Origin: Candidatus Giovannonibacteria bacterium RIFCSPLOWO2_12_FULL_44_15
Lineage (GTDB): Bacteria; Patescibacteriota; Minisyncoccia; JACPKW01; UBA11713
Length of the DNA: 40,145 bases
Assembly (NCBI GenBank): GCA_001778905.1
Contig: MFIQ01000012.1
Span: forward strand, 1-40,145
Direction of reading: 5' to 3'
The notes under the pieces are model-generated. The model saw only the letters and a list, made by a program, of their open reading frames with translations. It did no database searches and was not told where the DNA came from. Below, piece by piece: positions 1-8,867 of the stretch (within the stretch, counting starts at the first letter, position 1; each line of letters begins with the position of its first letter). The position numbers and the translations under genes were made by a program.

Positions 1-148
1 GCGCACTGTAGAGGAGATACAAGATGCTGAAGAAAAAGATAAACACCCACGCAAAGGCTGGTCCGCCCAAGAAAAACTTGGCGAAAAAAACCAACATAAT
101 GGATGCTCCGAAAATTCCGAACAATTGCCACAGAGTTAAGATCGTCAT
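1..148 (-). CDS. Partial small membrane protein running off the left edge (MTILTLWQLFGIFGASIMLVFFAKFFLGGPAFAWVFIFFFSILYLLYS...)
   Basis: Manual translation of the minus strand; ATG at 148 preceded by AAAGGAGG SD; hydrophobic; not in ORF track. Confidence 0.65.
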   Translation of the reverse strand, partial: MTILTLWQLFGIFGASIMLVFFAKFFLGGPAFAWVFIFFFSILYLLYSA

Positions 149-164
149 GATATCCTCCTTTGGA

Positions 165-917
165 TTAGACCCTGAACCATCTTGCCGAAATAATATTGCC
201 GACTACCTCCGCTACAGCGTCGATGATACCTTCCATTATCAACCACCAACTTGGCCTATGGGGAACAGTTCCTGCTCCTTCGGCAGGCCCATGCTGATCG
301 CGACCTCCGCGCTCTTGGCGCGTTTGTCTCCTTCGCTCCGCCCATGCCATAACCTCTTCTCTTCTGGCAACAATACCATAAAGCAAGAGAGCTGGCGGAT
401 ATACGAAGACGAAGACGAACCAGTGCAACCACGATGCAATCCCGTAGAATTGACGTCTTGGCGGCTGTTGCGATGCTGGTTTCACTGTGGTTGGCTCCAC
501 GCCAAGATTTTTCTCAAGTTTTTCGAGTTTGAAATAATCCCAGAGCTTCTTGCCAGCCGCAGTTGAAATCTCTTTCCCTTTGGCAATGGCACTCGAAGGT
601 TCGGCCTGGTTAAATCTTTCAACCAAGCCTTCTTCGATGCCTCGCAACATAGGCTGTCCCCAGCCGGTGATGCTACACCAGACGAAGAAAACAAATGTCA
701 GAGCCGCAAGTGCAGCCCATCGCTGTTCGTTTGTCCGAAATGGGCGATAATCGTACCGCTCACGCACCGTTTGAGAAAACGATAGGAAGACGATCGCAAG
801 CCAGGTCACGAAATAAACAACTTCGCGAATCGCAACTCCGGCTTCCTTTGGTGTTTGTGTCACTGCCAGAATAATCTCGAGAATACCCCAAACTCCCGCA
901 ATAATTCCGAAAATCAT
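165..917 (-). CDS. Hypothetical multi-pass membrane protein
   Basis: 250 aa ORF, several hydrophobic stretches, AAGGAG SD before ATG, co-directional with neighbours. Confidence 0.7.
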   Translation of the reverse strand: MIFGIIAGVWGILEIILAVTQTPKEAGVAIREVVYFVTWLAIVFLSFSQTVRERYDYRPFRTNEQRWAALAALTFVFFVWCSITGWGQPMLRGIEEGLVERFNQAEPSSAIAKGKEISTAAGKKLWDYFKLEKLEKNLGVEPTTVKPASQQPPRRQFYGIASWLHWFVFVFVYPPALLLYGIVARREEVMAWAERRRQTRQERGGRDQHGPAEGAGTVPHRPSWWLIMEGIIDAVAEVVGNIISARWFRV

Positions 918-935
918 AGATTTTCTCCTTTTTGG

Positions 936-1727
936 CTATGGAGCCATTGTTGATAGCCAAAACCCAACAAGGATTACGGTTCCAACAAGACTCAATCCAA
1001 TTCCTAACCCCCATCGTTGATCAATAGTCATCAGCGAGGGCGGCAAAGTTTCGAGATAATCAAACTTTTTCTCGTTGCCTTGCACTCGCACATTAACCGC
1101 CGTATGCTCGATCGCTATTGGAATATATTCATTCACTCTTCCAAAAGCGTCGGTCAAGAATTCGAGCGGGTACTCGTGCTCGCCCGGAACCGAGATCGTG
1201 ACATTCACAGGAACACCGCTAACCGGCTGTCCATCCTCGTTTGGAACGAAAACATTCAGCCGATACCTGCCACGCCTGCCGGGAAATGAAATCGCCGGCT
1301 CGCCGAGCTTTTGAGGCGTCGGTAAGTTTTCCGCATTATGCTTCCGGGTTTCTGACCTAACTCTTGCCCTATCACGAGCTTGCTCTTCTGGAGATTTTTC
1401 TTCCTCCTCGAGTGCAGTGATCGTCCGAGTTATACGGCCGACGCGCTCGATTTTCTTTTCGCCGCTGACTTCTACTTCAACCTCAATTTCTGCGCCAGCG
1501 ATATAAAGCCCGGGCGCAGGAAATGTAATTTCCGTCGAAGCCACCATTTCATCAACTGGTTCAGGGAACTCCTTCTCGTTCAAGAAAAAAATTACCCTGA
1601 GTAATTTTTCGCGTCTGCGGCGATCCATTCTCTGCGAAAGAATTGCCTGAAATGATGAATGAAAAGTATCCTTTCCCAACTGAACTGCGTTTGGAGTCTT
1701 TAAGACTCCTATAGAATACACTGCCAT
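936..1727 (-). CDS. Hypothetical protein with Ig-like/carboxypeptidase-regulatory-like segment and C-terminal TM anchor
   Basis: 263 aa ORF; ...GRYRLNVFVPNEDGQPVSGVPVNVTISV... and terminal hydrophobic helix; operon with downstream ORFs. Confidence 0.65.
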   Translation of the reverse strand: MAVYSIGVLKTPNAVQLGKDTFHSSFQAILSQRMDRRRREKLLRVIFFLNEKEFPEPVDEMVASTEITFPAPGLYIAGAEIEVEVEVSGEKKIERVGRITRTITALEEEEKSPEEQARDRARVRSETRKHNAENLPTPQKLGEPAISFPGRRGRYRLNVFVPNEDGQPVSGVPVNVTISVPGEHEYPLEFLTDAFGRVNEYIPIAIEHTAVNVRVQGNEKKFDYLETLPPSLMTIDQRWGLGIGLSLVGTVILVGFWLSTMAP

Positions 1728-1852
1728 AAATCACCCTTTTTCCTTTCTTCTTTATTTAGTTGTCAATTTGGTTTAATTATACTCCAAAACGGCCGAAAAG
1801 TCAATGGCTTAAAAAGCTCCCCAAAAGCATCAAAAACCCTTTAAAAATAAGG

Positions 1853-2782
1853 CTATTTCCGCCTTTTGCCGTGAAAGGCTTTATGTATCTCGCGTAGAGA
1901 CTTGTCCGTTACGTGCGTGTAGACTTGGGTTGTCGAGATGCTTGAGTGCCCCAAAAGCGCCTGGACGGAGCGCAAATCGGCCCCGTTTATAAGCAAATCG
2001 GTCGCGAACATATGGCGCAGGACATGCGGAGTTACTTTTTTCGAAATTCCGGCTTTGATTGCGTAATATTTCAATATTCTTTCGACGGAACGCGGAGTTA
2101 ACCGGGATGGTTCATTGGAATTTATCCCATAATTCACAAACATCGCCTCGGCCATATCCTGTCTTTTGTCTAAATATTCTTTTATAGCTTTCTTCGCGGA
2201 GAGCGAGAGAAAAACAACGCGGACTTTCTCTCCTTTCCCGCGGACAGAAAATTCATCCTTGGAAAGGTCAACTGAATCCTGATCGAGCGAAGTCAATTCC
2301 GAGACGCGAAGGCCAGTCGAGAATAAAAGTTCCAAAATCGCCCTGTCGCGAAGACGTTTTAAGGAAGACGGACTTCCGCTTGGAAGTCCGTCTTCCAAGT
2401 CGGGCGCTTTAAGCAGCCGCTCCAACTCTTCAATGGTAATTAAATCCAAATCGCGCTCGGGAGCTTTCGCGAGCAAAATTCTATCAGACGAAAGCGACTC
2501 AATACCGCGCCAGGCAAGGTATTTTAAAAAATTCCTAAGCGCAATAAGGTGATAGTTCTGCGTGCGCTTTTTTAGTCCTCCGCGATTTAAAAATAGGCGG
2601 TACCTCCGGACCAAATCGTCGTCTATCCCGGAAGTCGAAGAAATCTTCGCAAATTCAAAAAATTTTTTAAGATAGCGGTCGTAGTTTTCGACAGTCTTAA
2701 GCGACCGCCCGCGTTCGATCTCTAGATATTCTAAATATTCTCTATGCAGCTCTTTTACCCCCATATAGATATTGTGCGACAT
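1853..2782 (-). CDS. xerC: Tyrosine recombinase XerC/XerD family
   Basis: 309 aa; RVSELTSL, HVLRHMFATDLL, LGHSSISTTQVYTHV catalytic motifs; true start may be the internal ATG at 2764. Confidence 0.9.
   Translation of the reverse strand: MSHNIYMGVKELHREYLEYLEIERGRSLKTVENYDRYLKKFFEFAKISSTSGIDDDLVRRYRLFLNRGGLKKRTQNYHLIALRNFLKYLAWRGIESLSSDRILLAKAPERDLDLITIEELERLLKAPDLEDGLPSGSPSSLKRLRDRAILELLFSTGLRVSELTSLDQDSVDLSKDEFSVRGKGEKVRVVFLSLSAKKAIKEYLDKRQDMAEAMFVNYGINSNEPSRLTPRSVERILKYYAIKAGISKKVTPHVLRHMFATDLLINGADLRSVQALLGHSSISTTQVYTHVTDKSLREIHKAFHGKRRK
2363..2396. repeat. Perfect inverted repeat inside xerC
   Basis: GGAAGACGGACTTCC-GCTT-GGAAGTCCGTCTTCC, 15-bp arms. Confidence 0.9.
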
Positions 2783-2826
2783 GCGCCCATATTGTCAAAA
2801 TTACAAAATTATGCTAAGCTTTGAAA

Positions 2827-3096
2827 ATGCTGAAAAGCAAAGATAAGGAGAAAATAATAGAAAAGTTCAAGACAAGCGAAAAAGATACCGGCTCGGCCTC
2901 GGTTCAGACCGCCATCTTAACGGAGGAAATTAAGCGCTTAACCGAGCACTTAAAGACTCATCGCAAAGACAAGCATTCGCGCCGAGGACTTTTGCAGATG
3001 GTCTCAAAAAGAAAAAAACTTTTGGACTATATTTCAAAAAGCAACCAAGCCGCATACGCGGACGTCACTAAAAAATTGGGACTCAAGGCTAAATAA
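2827..3096 (+). CDS. rpsO: 30S ribosomal protein S15
   Basis: Motifs [52 protein letters not shown] 2827 preferred over TTG 2821. Confidence 0.95.
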   Translation: MLKSKDKEKIIEKFKTSEKDTGSASVQTAILTEEIKRLTEHLKTHRKDKHSRRGLLQMVSKRKKLLDYISKSNQAAYADVTKKLGLKAK

Positions 3097-3111
3097 TTTA
3101 AAATATATTAG

Positions 3112-3618
3112 ATGAATATAATTAAACATAAAAATCAGCGCGTCGCTGTTTTTATCGACGCGCAAAATATGTATCATTCCGCGAAAAGCCTTTTTGGAGG
3201 AAGGGTGAATTTCAAAGAACTTTTAAAAACCGCGGTTGCCGGCAGGCAATTGATCCGCGCTTTCGGATATGTAATCCGAACGAAAACCGGAGAAGAAAAA
3301 CCGTTTATAGATGCGCTTTTGAGCCTTGGAATCGAATCCCGAGAAAAAGATCTACAGGAATTTTTTGGCGGGGCGAAAAAGGCGGACTGGGACGTCGGCA
3401 TAGCGGTTGACGCGATCCGAACCATAGATATAGTGGACACAGTCGTGCTCGCGTCAGGCGACGGCGATTTTATTCCGCTTGTACAATATTTGCAAAACCG
3501 TGGGCGCAGAGTCGAAGGAATGGCATTCGGACCTTCCGCTTCCGGAAAGCTCCGTGAAGCTGTCGATGAATTTATCGACTTGGCAGAAGACCCGGGAAAG
3601 TATATATTAAAAAGGTAA
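3112..3618 (+). CDS. NYN domain (LabA/DUF88-like) putative RNase
   Basis: VAVFIDAQNMYHSAK ... DTVVLASGDGDFIPLVQYLQNRGRRVEGMAFG motifs of the NYN/PIN-like family. Confidence 0.85.
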   Translation: MNIIKHKNQRVAVFIDAQNMYHSAKSLFGGRVNFKELLKTAVAGRQLIRAFGYVIRTKTGEEKPFIDALLSLGIESREKDLQEFFGGAKKADWDVGIAVDAIRTIDIVDTVVLASGDGDFIPLVQYLQNRGRRVEGMAFGPSASGKLREAVDEFIDLAEDPGKYILKR

Positions 3619-3636
3619 TTTTTTATTATTAATATT

Positions 3637-3687
3637 GGCCTTTAGATAGGTAGTCCGTTCTAAAAAGCGGCCTAAAATCTGAAGGTC
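3637..3687 (+). promoter_or_regulatory. Candidate structured 5' leader of pnp
   Basis: GGCCTTTAGAT (3637-3647) pairs along its whole length with ATCTGAAGGTC (3677-3687) including G-U pairs; inner CCG/CGG and AGG/CCT pairing; ends 12 nt before the pnp ATG. Confidence 0.5.
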
Positions 3688-3699
3688 AAACACAACTAA

Positions 3700-5886
3700 A
3701 TGAACTCAAAAAAATTTACTACGGATTTCGGCGGTAAAGAGCTTACTGTTGAATTTAACGATTTAGCGGAGCAAGCTCACGGTTCCGCCATGGTTCGCCT
3801 TGGCGATACCGTCATTTTAGCGACGGCGGTAATGTCTCAAGGAAAGCGTGAGGGAATAGATTATTTCCCATTATCGGTTGATTACGAAGAAAGGTTTTAC
3901 GCCGCAGGAAAAATTCTCGGTTCGCGCTTTGTTAGGCGGGAAGGAAGGCCTTCCGAAGAAGGAGTTTTGGTTTCGCGCCTGATTGACCGGGGACTGCGCC
4001 CCCTTTTCAACCATAAAATCAGGAATGAGGTTCACGTCGTGGCTCTCGCCCTTTCAGTTGATCAAGAAAACGAGCCGGATGTTGTCGCCATATTGGCGGC
4101 GTCGCTGGCGCTCGGGACTTCGTCTATCCCGTGGGACGGGCCGATCGGCGCCGTTCGCGTCGGAAAAGTTGGGGGAAAATTTGTCTTAAACCCGATTCGC
4201 TCCGAACTCGAAAAATCTGATCTGGATATGGTTGTCTGCGGAAAGGATGGAAAAATAAACATGGTGGAGGCGGGTGCTAAAGAAATTCCTGAAGAAGAAA
4301 TGCTTGAAGCTCTAGCTTTCGCGCAAAAGGAAATCGATAAAATAGAGGAGTTCCAAAAAAAAATTGCGGGCGAGATGGGCAGAGAAAAGATAATGCCTGC
4401 ACTAAAAGACGAGCCCGAAAAAATTTCCGAAATTTTCGAGAAAGATTTCCGCGAAAAACTCGAGAAAGCTATTTATATAAAAGATAAAAAAGAAAGGAAT
4501 GTTAACCTTTTTAAATTGAAGGAGGAATGGGATAGTATAATCGCAAATGATGTCGGAGCAGATTACTCCAGCGTTGCGGATGGATTTTACGAAGAGAAAA
4601 TCGACGAGATCGTGCACAAAAATATTCTTGTGGGCGATCTGCGGCCGGACGGCAGGGGTTTAAAAGAACTTAGATCCCTCTGGGCCGGCGTTGGCATTCT
4701 GCCGAGAACGCACGGCTCCGGGCTTTTTTACCGCGGAGAGACGCATGTGCTCTCTGCGGCAACTCTTGGCGGCCCGGGAGACACGCAACTTGTTGAAGGA
4801 ATGTCTATTTCAACCAAAAAAAGATTTATGCACCACTATAACTTCCCGCCCTTTGCTCCGGGAGAAACCGGAAGAATGGGTGGCCCGGGGCGAAGAGAGA
4901 TAGGACACGGCGCCCTTGCCGAAAGAGCGCTTATCCCGGTATTGCCGGACATTTCAGAATTTCCATATGTAATCCGGCTCGTATCCGAGGTGCTTTCCTC
5001 AAACGGTTCGACATCCATGGCATCTACATGTGCTTCGATACTCTCGATGATGGACGCTGGGGTTCCGATAAAGCGCATGGTTGCCGGGATTGCTATGGGG
5101 CTTATTCTTTCCCCCGATGGAAAAAAATTCAAAGTTTTAACTGACATTCAGGGTCCGGAAGACCACTACGGGGATATGGACTTCAAATCCGCCGGGACGA
5201 GCGAAGGAGTTACGGCGGTACAGATGGATGTTAAAATTTCCGGGGTTACGCTTGAGGTGTTAAAAGAAACTCTCCTCGACGCGAGGGCGGCGCGAATAAA
5301 AATTATGGAAGTTATGGCGCGTGCAATTGATAAGCCGAGGGCGGAACTTTCCAAATTTGCGCCGAGAATTTTGACGATAAAAATAAATCCGGATAGGATT
5401 CGCGACCTGATCGGGCCCGGAGGGAAAATGATTAATTCAATAATCGACGAGACCGGAGCTACGGTCGACGTTGAACAGGATGGGACTGTATTTATAACCG
5501 GGTCTGCTGAAGGGAGCGAGAAGGCTCTGGCCAGAGTCAAAGAAGTTACGCACGAATTTGAAGTTGGCGAAGTATTTGAAGGGACTGTGTCCAGAATTTT
5601 TGATTTCGGCGCAATGGTTGAAATCGCCCCAAAACAGGAAGGGCTTGTTCATATATCGGAGTTAGCCCCGTTTAGGGTAGAGAGAGTCACGGATATGGTG
5701 GACGTCGGAGATAAAGTTAAGGTTAAAATAAAAAGCATAGACGAGCTTGGAAGGGTTAATCTTTCAATCAAAGACGTGGCTGAATTAAAGCCGAAAGTTA
5801 GAGAGCCTGGATGGTCGCCTAGAGAAGACCGCCCCAGAGGCCCTGGGGGAAGGAGGGAGCGAGGAGGGGGACGCTTCAGGAGATAA
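3700..5886 (+). CDS. pnp: Polyribonucleotide nucleotidyltransferase (PNPase)
   Basis: 728 aa; two RNase PH domains, KH (IRDLIGPGGKMINSIIDETGA) and S1 (GEVFEGTVSRIFDFGAMVEI). Confidence 0.97.
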   Translation: MNSKKFTTDFGGKELTVEFNDLAEQAHGSAMVRLGDTVILATAVMSQGKREGIDYFPLSVDYEERFYAAGKILGSRFVRREGRPSEEGVLVSRLIDRGLRPLFNHKIRNEVHVVALALSVDQENEPDVVAILAASLALGTSSIPWDGPIGAVRVGKVGGKFVLNPIRSELEKSDLDMVVCGKDGKINMVEAGAKEIPEEEMLEALAFAQKEIDKIEEFQKKIAGEMGREKIMPALKDEPEKISEIFEKDFREKLEKAIYIKDKKERNVNLFKLKEEWDSIIANDVGADYSSVADGFYEEKIDEIVHKNILVGDLRPDGRGLKELRSLWAGVGILPRTHGSGLFYRGETHVLSAATLGGPGDTQLVEGMSISTKKRFMHHYNFPPFAPGETGRMGGPGRREIGHGALAERALIPVLPDISEFPYVIRLVSEVLSSNGSTSMASTCASILSMMDAGVPIKRMVAGIAMGLILSPDGKKFKVLTDIQGPEDHYGDMDFKSAGTSEGVTAVQMDVKISGVTLEVLKETLLDARAARIKIMEVMARAIDKPRAELSKFAPRILTIKINPDRIRDLIGPGGKMINSIIDETGATVDVEQDGTVFITGSAEGSEKALARVKEVTHEFEVGEVFEGTVSRIFDFGAMVEIAPKQEGLVHISELAPFRVERVTDMVDVGDKVKVKIKSIDELGRVNLSIKDVAELKPKVREPGWSPREDRPRGPGGRRERGGGRFRR

Positions 5887-5889
5887 GTT

Positions 5890-6558
5890 ATGAAAATATT
5901 TCTCCTAATTTTGCTTTTGGTTGTTCTGGCAGGCGGGGGATGGTATGTCTATAAAAACTTTTTATTCCCCGAGCCCCCAGCGCCAGTCGACGAAGATGTC
6001 CCCAAAAAATTGATTAATGCCCAGGAGAGAATAATCAAACTCGAATCGAATTCGGAATTATCCAAAGCGGTGCGCAACATTGGGAAACTGCCGAGGGGAA
6101 GCTTTGAAGTAGTTTACTTTTCTGAAAACGCAAGCGGGGCGCGCCATTTTCTCACACCATTGGAATTTTCTTTGGCTGGAAGCATGCATCCGCCGCAAAA
6201 ATTACTTTCATTAGTTATTAATTATAATTTCGGTTTTTCGGGCGGAGAGACAAAAAATTATCCATTTTTGATATTTGAGATAGGTTCAATCGATGAAGCC
6301 CGCGCGGGGATTATGGGATGGGAAAAAAATATGCCGGGGGAATTGCCCGGAATTTTTGGCGGCTCGGAAAATTCCGGAACAGTTGGGGAGATTTCTTTTC
6401 AGGATAAGGTCATAAAAAATCAAAACGCCAGGATCTTCGAATCCGGCAGCACTAAGGTTATTTATGCCTTTTATAATCAGAAATTATTGATAATAACCTC
6501 ATCCGAAGAAGCTTTTGATGCCATAATATCCAGATACGCCGTCTTTCCTCCAAACTAG
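5890..6558 (+). CDS. Hypothetical membrane-anchored protein
   Basis: 222 aa, N-terminal TM helix MKIFLLILLLVVLAGGGWYVYKNFL; follows pnp directly. Confidence 0.7.
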   Translation: MKIFLLILLLVVLAGGGWYVYKNFLFPEPPAPVDEDVPKKLINAQERIIKLESNSELSKAVRNIGKLPRGSFEVVYFSENASGARHFLTPLEFSLAGSMHPPQKLLSLVINYNFGFSGGETKNYPFLIFEIGSIDEARAGIMGWEKNMPGELPGIFGGSENSGTVGEISFQDKVIKNQNARIFESGSTKVIYAFYNQKLLIITSSEEAFDAIISRYAVFPPN

Positions 6559-6596
6559 CTGTTGCCTTAATGCTAGGATTTTCATAACATATAGCA

Positions 6597-6950
6597 ATGG
6601 CTTGGGATAAATATAAAACATCTTTGCTTGAAGAAAAATCCAAATTAGAGAAAGAGCTTTCGTTGATCGCGACGAAAAACCCGGAACATCCCGGGGAATG
6701 GGATGTCAAAGCGCCAGATATGAACCCAATGGTCTCGGACCAATCCGAATTGGCGGATATGTTTGAGGAACTGGAAACTCAAACCGGACTCGAGGCACAA
6801 CTCGAGGAAAGGCTAAAACATGTAAACGGCGCCCTAAAAAGAATCGAAGAAAACAAATTTGGGAAATGTTCGGTTTGCGGCAAAGAAATCGAAGAAAAGA
6901 GGCTTGATGCAAATCCGTTTGCCGAAACCTGCATGGAACATATGGAGTGA
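6597..6950 (+). CDS. DksA/TraR-type zinc-finger protein
   Basis: Coiled coil plus GKCSVCGKEIEEKRLDANPFAETCMEH (CxxC...CxxH). Confidence 0.8.
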   Translation: MAWDKYKTSLLEEKSKLEKELSLIATKNPEHPGEWDVKAPDMNPMVSDQSELADMFEELETQTGLEAQLEERLKHVNGALKRIEENKFGKCSVCGKEIEEKRLDANPFAETCMEHME

Positions 6951-6955
6951 TTAAT

Positions 6956-8485
6956 ATGAGCGCGGCTAAAACACATTCGGCCGAAATTTTAGGCCTTGGG
7001 GGAGAAATTATAGATGTCGAAGTGGATCTTGCCCCGGGGCTTTTTCATTTCTCCATCGTCGGCCTTCCCGATAAGGCGGTTGAGGAATCCAAAGAGAGGG
7101 TTTCCTCGGCGATAAAAAATACGGGCCTCCGCCATCCCCAGAAAAAAAACCAGAGAGTTGTTGTTTCGCTCGCCCCCGCGGATCTTAAAAAAGAAGGTCC
7201 GCTTTTTGATCTTGCGATAGCAATCGGATACCTTCTGGCTTCGAAACAAATCGAATTTGATTCGTCCAAAAAATTATTTTTAGGCGAGCTCGCACTCGAC
7301 GGATCTTTGCGAAAAATTAAAGGAGCGCTCTCTCTCGCGATGGCCGCAAAAGAAGCCGGGTTTGAAAATATAATTTTGCCTCATGAAAATGCTCCGGAAG
7401 CAAGTTTGGTTGAGGGAATTAATGTTTATGGAATGAAAAATCTCTCACAAATTTTAAAATTCTTGAGGGGCGAGGAAGTAATCGAACCTCACTCGAAGGT
7501 TGAAATCGAGCCGGAAAATTTATATTCACTAGACTTCGGAGAAATAAAAGGGCAGGAAACCGCGAAGCGCGGATTGGCTTTAGCTGCTGCCGCAGCACAC
7601 CATGTCTTAATGGTCGGCCCTCCGGGAACCGGAAAAACAATGCTCGCGCGCGCTCTTCCGTCTATACTTCCGCCGATGAGCTTCGAAGAAATCTTGGAAG
7701 TTACAAAAATTCACTCCGTTTCCGGAAATTTAAGGAAGCCTTATGTTTCAGAGCGACCTTTCAGAAATCCTCACCATACCGCATCTTACGTAGCTCTTGT
7801 CGGCGGTGGACAAATCCCGCGCCCTGGGGAAATTACGTTGGCGCACCGAGGCGTCTTATTTTTGGATGAATTTCCTGAATTTGAAAGGAGAGTTCTTGAA
7901 GCGTTGAGGCAGCCCTTGGAAGATGGGGAGATAACCGTGTCCAGGGCAAAGGGTACCTTAACTTTTCCGGCGAGATCCCTTGTGGTCTTCGCGATGAATC
8001 CATGCCCCTGCGGAAATTATGGATCGGACAAGAAACCTTGCCTATGCACCACGCAAACGCTCTACCGCTACCAAAGAAAAGTTTCGGGGCCGATAGCGGA
8101 CAGGATTGACATCTGGCTCGAGGTTCCTCATTTCGAGCATGAAAAAATGAGCCTTAAGTCCAAGCGGGAAAGCGACGCTATCCGTGAAAAAGTCACTCAA
8201 GCAAGAGAAATTCAGAAAGAAAGATTCAAAAAATGCGATATCTCGCTAAACGCCCACATGCGCCCGAAAGATCTCGAAGAATTTGCACCCTTGTCTTCCG
8301 AAACACAGGATATAATGCAAACGGCCGCCAAAAAATTGGATCTCTCTGCCCGCGCCTACCACCGAGTTATAAAACTCGCACGCACCATCGCGGACTTTGA
8401 GGGCGCACGCGATATTAAAAAAGAGCATATACTCGAGGCCGTCCAATACCGCCCCCGCAAAAACTTTTTTGTCTATGAAACATAA
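6956..8485 (+). CDS. comM: YifB/ComM family Mg-chelatase-like AAA+ ATPase
   Basis: N-terminal ChlI domain, Walker A GPPGTGKTMLAR, FLDEFPEF, C-terminal Mg_chelatase_C; internal ATG 6956 preferred. Confidence 0.93.
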   Translation: MSAAKTHSAEILGLGGEIIDVEVDLAPGLFHFSIVGLPDKAVEESKERVSSAIKNTGLRHPQKKNQRVVVSLAPADLKKEGPLFDLAIAIGYLLASKQIEFDSSKKLFLGELALDGSLRKIKGALSLAMAAKEAGFENIILPHENAPEASLVEGINVYGMKNLSQILKFLRGEEVIEPHSKVEIEPENLYSLDFGEIKGQETAKRGLALAAAAAHHVLMVGPPGTGKTMLARALPSILPPMSFEEILEVTKIHSVSGNLRKPYVSERPFRNPHHTASYVALVGGGQIPRPGEITLAHRGVLFLDEFPEFERRVLEALRQPLEDGEITVSRAKGTLTFPARSLVVFAMNPCPCGNYGSDKKPCLCTTQTLYRYQRKVSGPIADRIDIWLEVPHFEHEKMSLKSKRESDAIREKVTQAREIQKERFKKCDISLNAHMRPKDLEEFAPLSSETQDIMQTAAKKLDLSARAYHRVIKLARTIADFEGARDIKKEHILEAVQYRPRKNFFVYET

Positions 8486-8489
8486 TGAG

Positions 8490-8523
8490 AAAACGCCGCG
8501 CTTAGTGAGTAAGCTGGCGTTTT
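8490..8523 (+). terminator. Rho-independent terminator candidate after comM
   Basis: AAAACGCC (8490-8497) / GGCGTTTT (8516-8523) with inner GCTTA/TAAGC. Confidence 0.6.
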
Positions 8524-8579
8524 AGCTTAGGCGGGGTTCGGAGGGGATAACGAGCGGAAGATTGTTGGATCACCTCCTC

Positions 8580-8798
8580 TCAGTCGACAGCGTACTCCGG
8601 GAGATAGCGGACAAAAACAAATTCATCCGGATACTTAAGTCTCACGCTGGAGCCACGGAGAGATAGCATGTGGTCGCCGATCACCGGGTCATCGCTCTCA
8701 TAATACCCAAGGGTTGTTCGAGGGAATTTCCCTTGATAATCAGCCACTATTGCAACGGTCGTGACCACAATCGCACCCCTTTCTCCCAAGTGCGTCAT
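8580..8798 (-). CDS. Small hypothetical protein (MTHLGERGAIVVTTVAIVADYQGKFPRTTLGYYESDD...)
   Basis: Short ORF with strong AAAGGAGG SD upstream of ATG 8798 and TATACT -10-like element. Confidence 0.6.
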   Translation of the reverse strand: MTHLGERGAIVVTTVAIVADYQGKFPRTTLGYYESDDPVIGDHMLSLRGSSVRLKYPDEFVFVRYLPEYAVD

Positions 8799-8867
8799 AG
8801 ACAAGCCCTCCTTTCACCAAGAGTACTTTTACTTTCAGTATAGCAATATCTAAAAAGAAAGTTGTGA

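Noticed and set aside
24-566. 180 aa plus-strand ORF at the left end
   Set aside because: Antisense to better-supported membrane ORFs with SDs; composition looks like shadow translation
5166-5540. 124 aa minus-strand ORF inside pnp
   Set aside because: Shadow ORF opposite a strongly conserved gene
8564-8578. Full or partial 16S rRNA gene
   Set aside because: Only the terminal 15 nt match clearly; no upstream 16S sequence recognised, so reported as a motif rather than an rRNA feature
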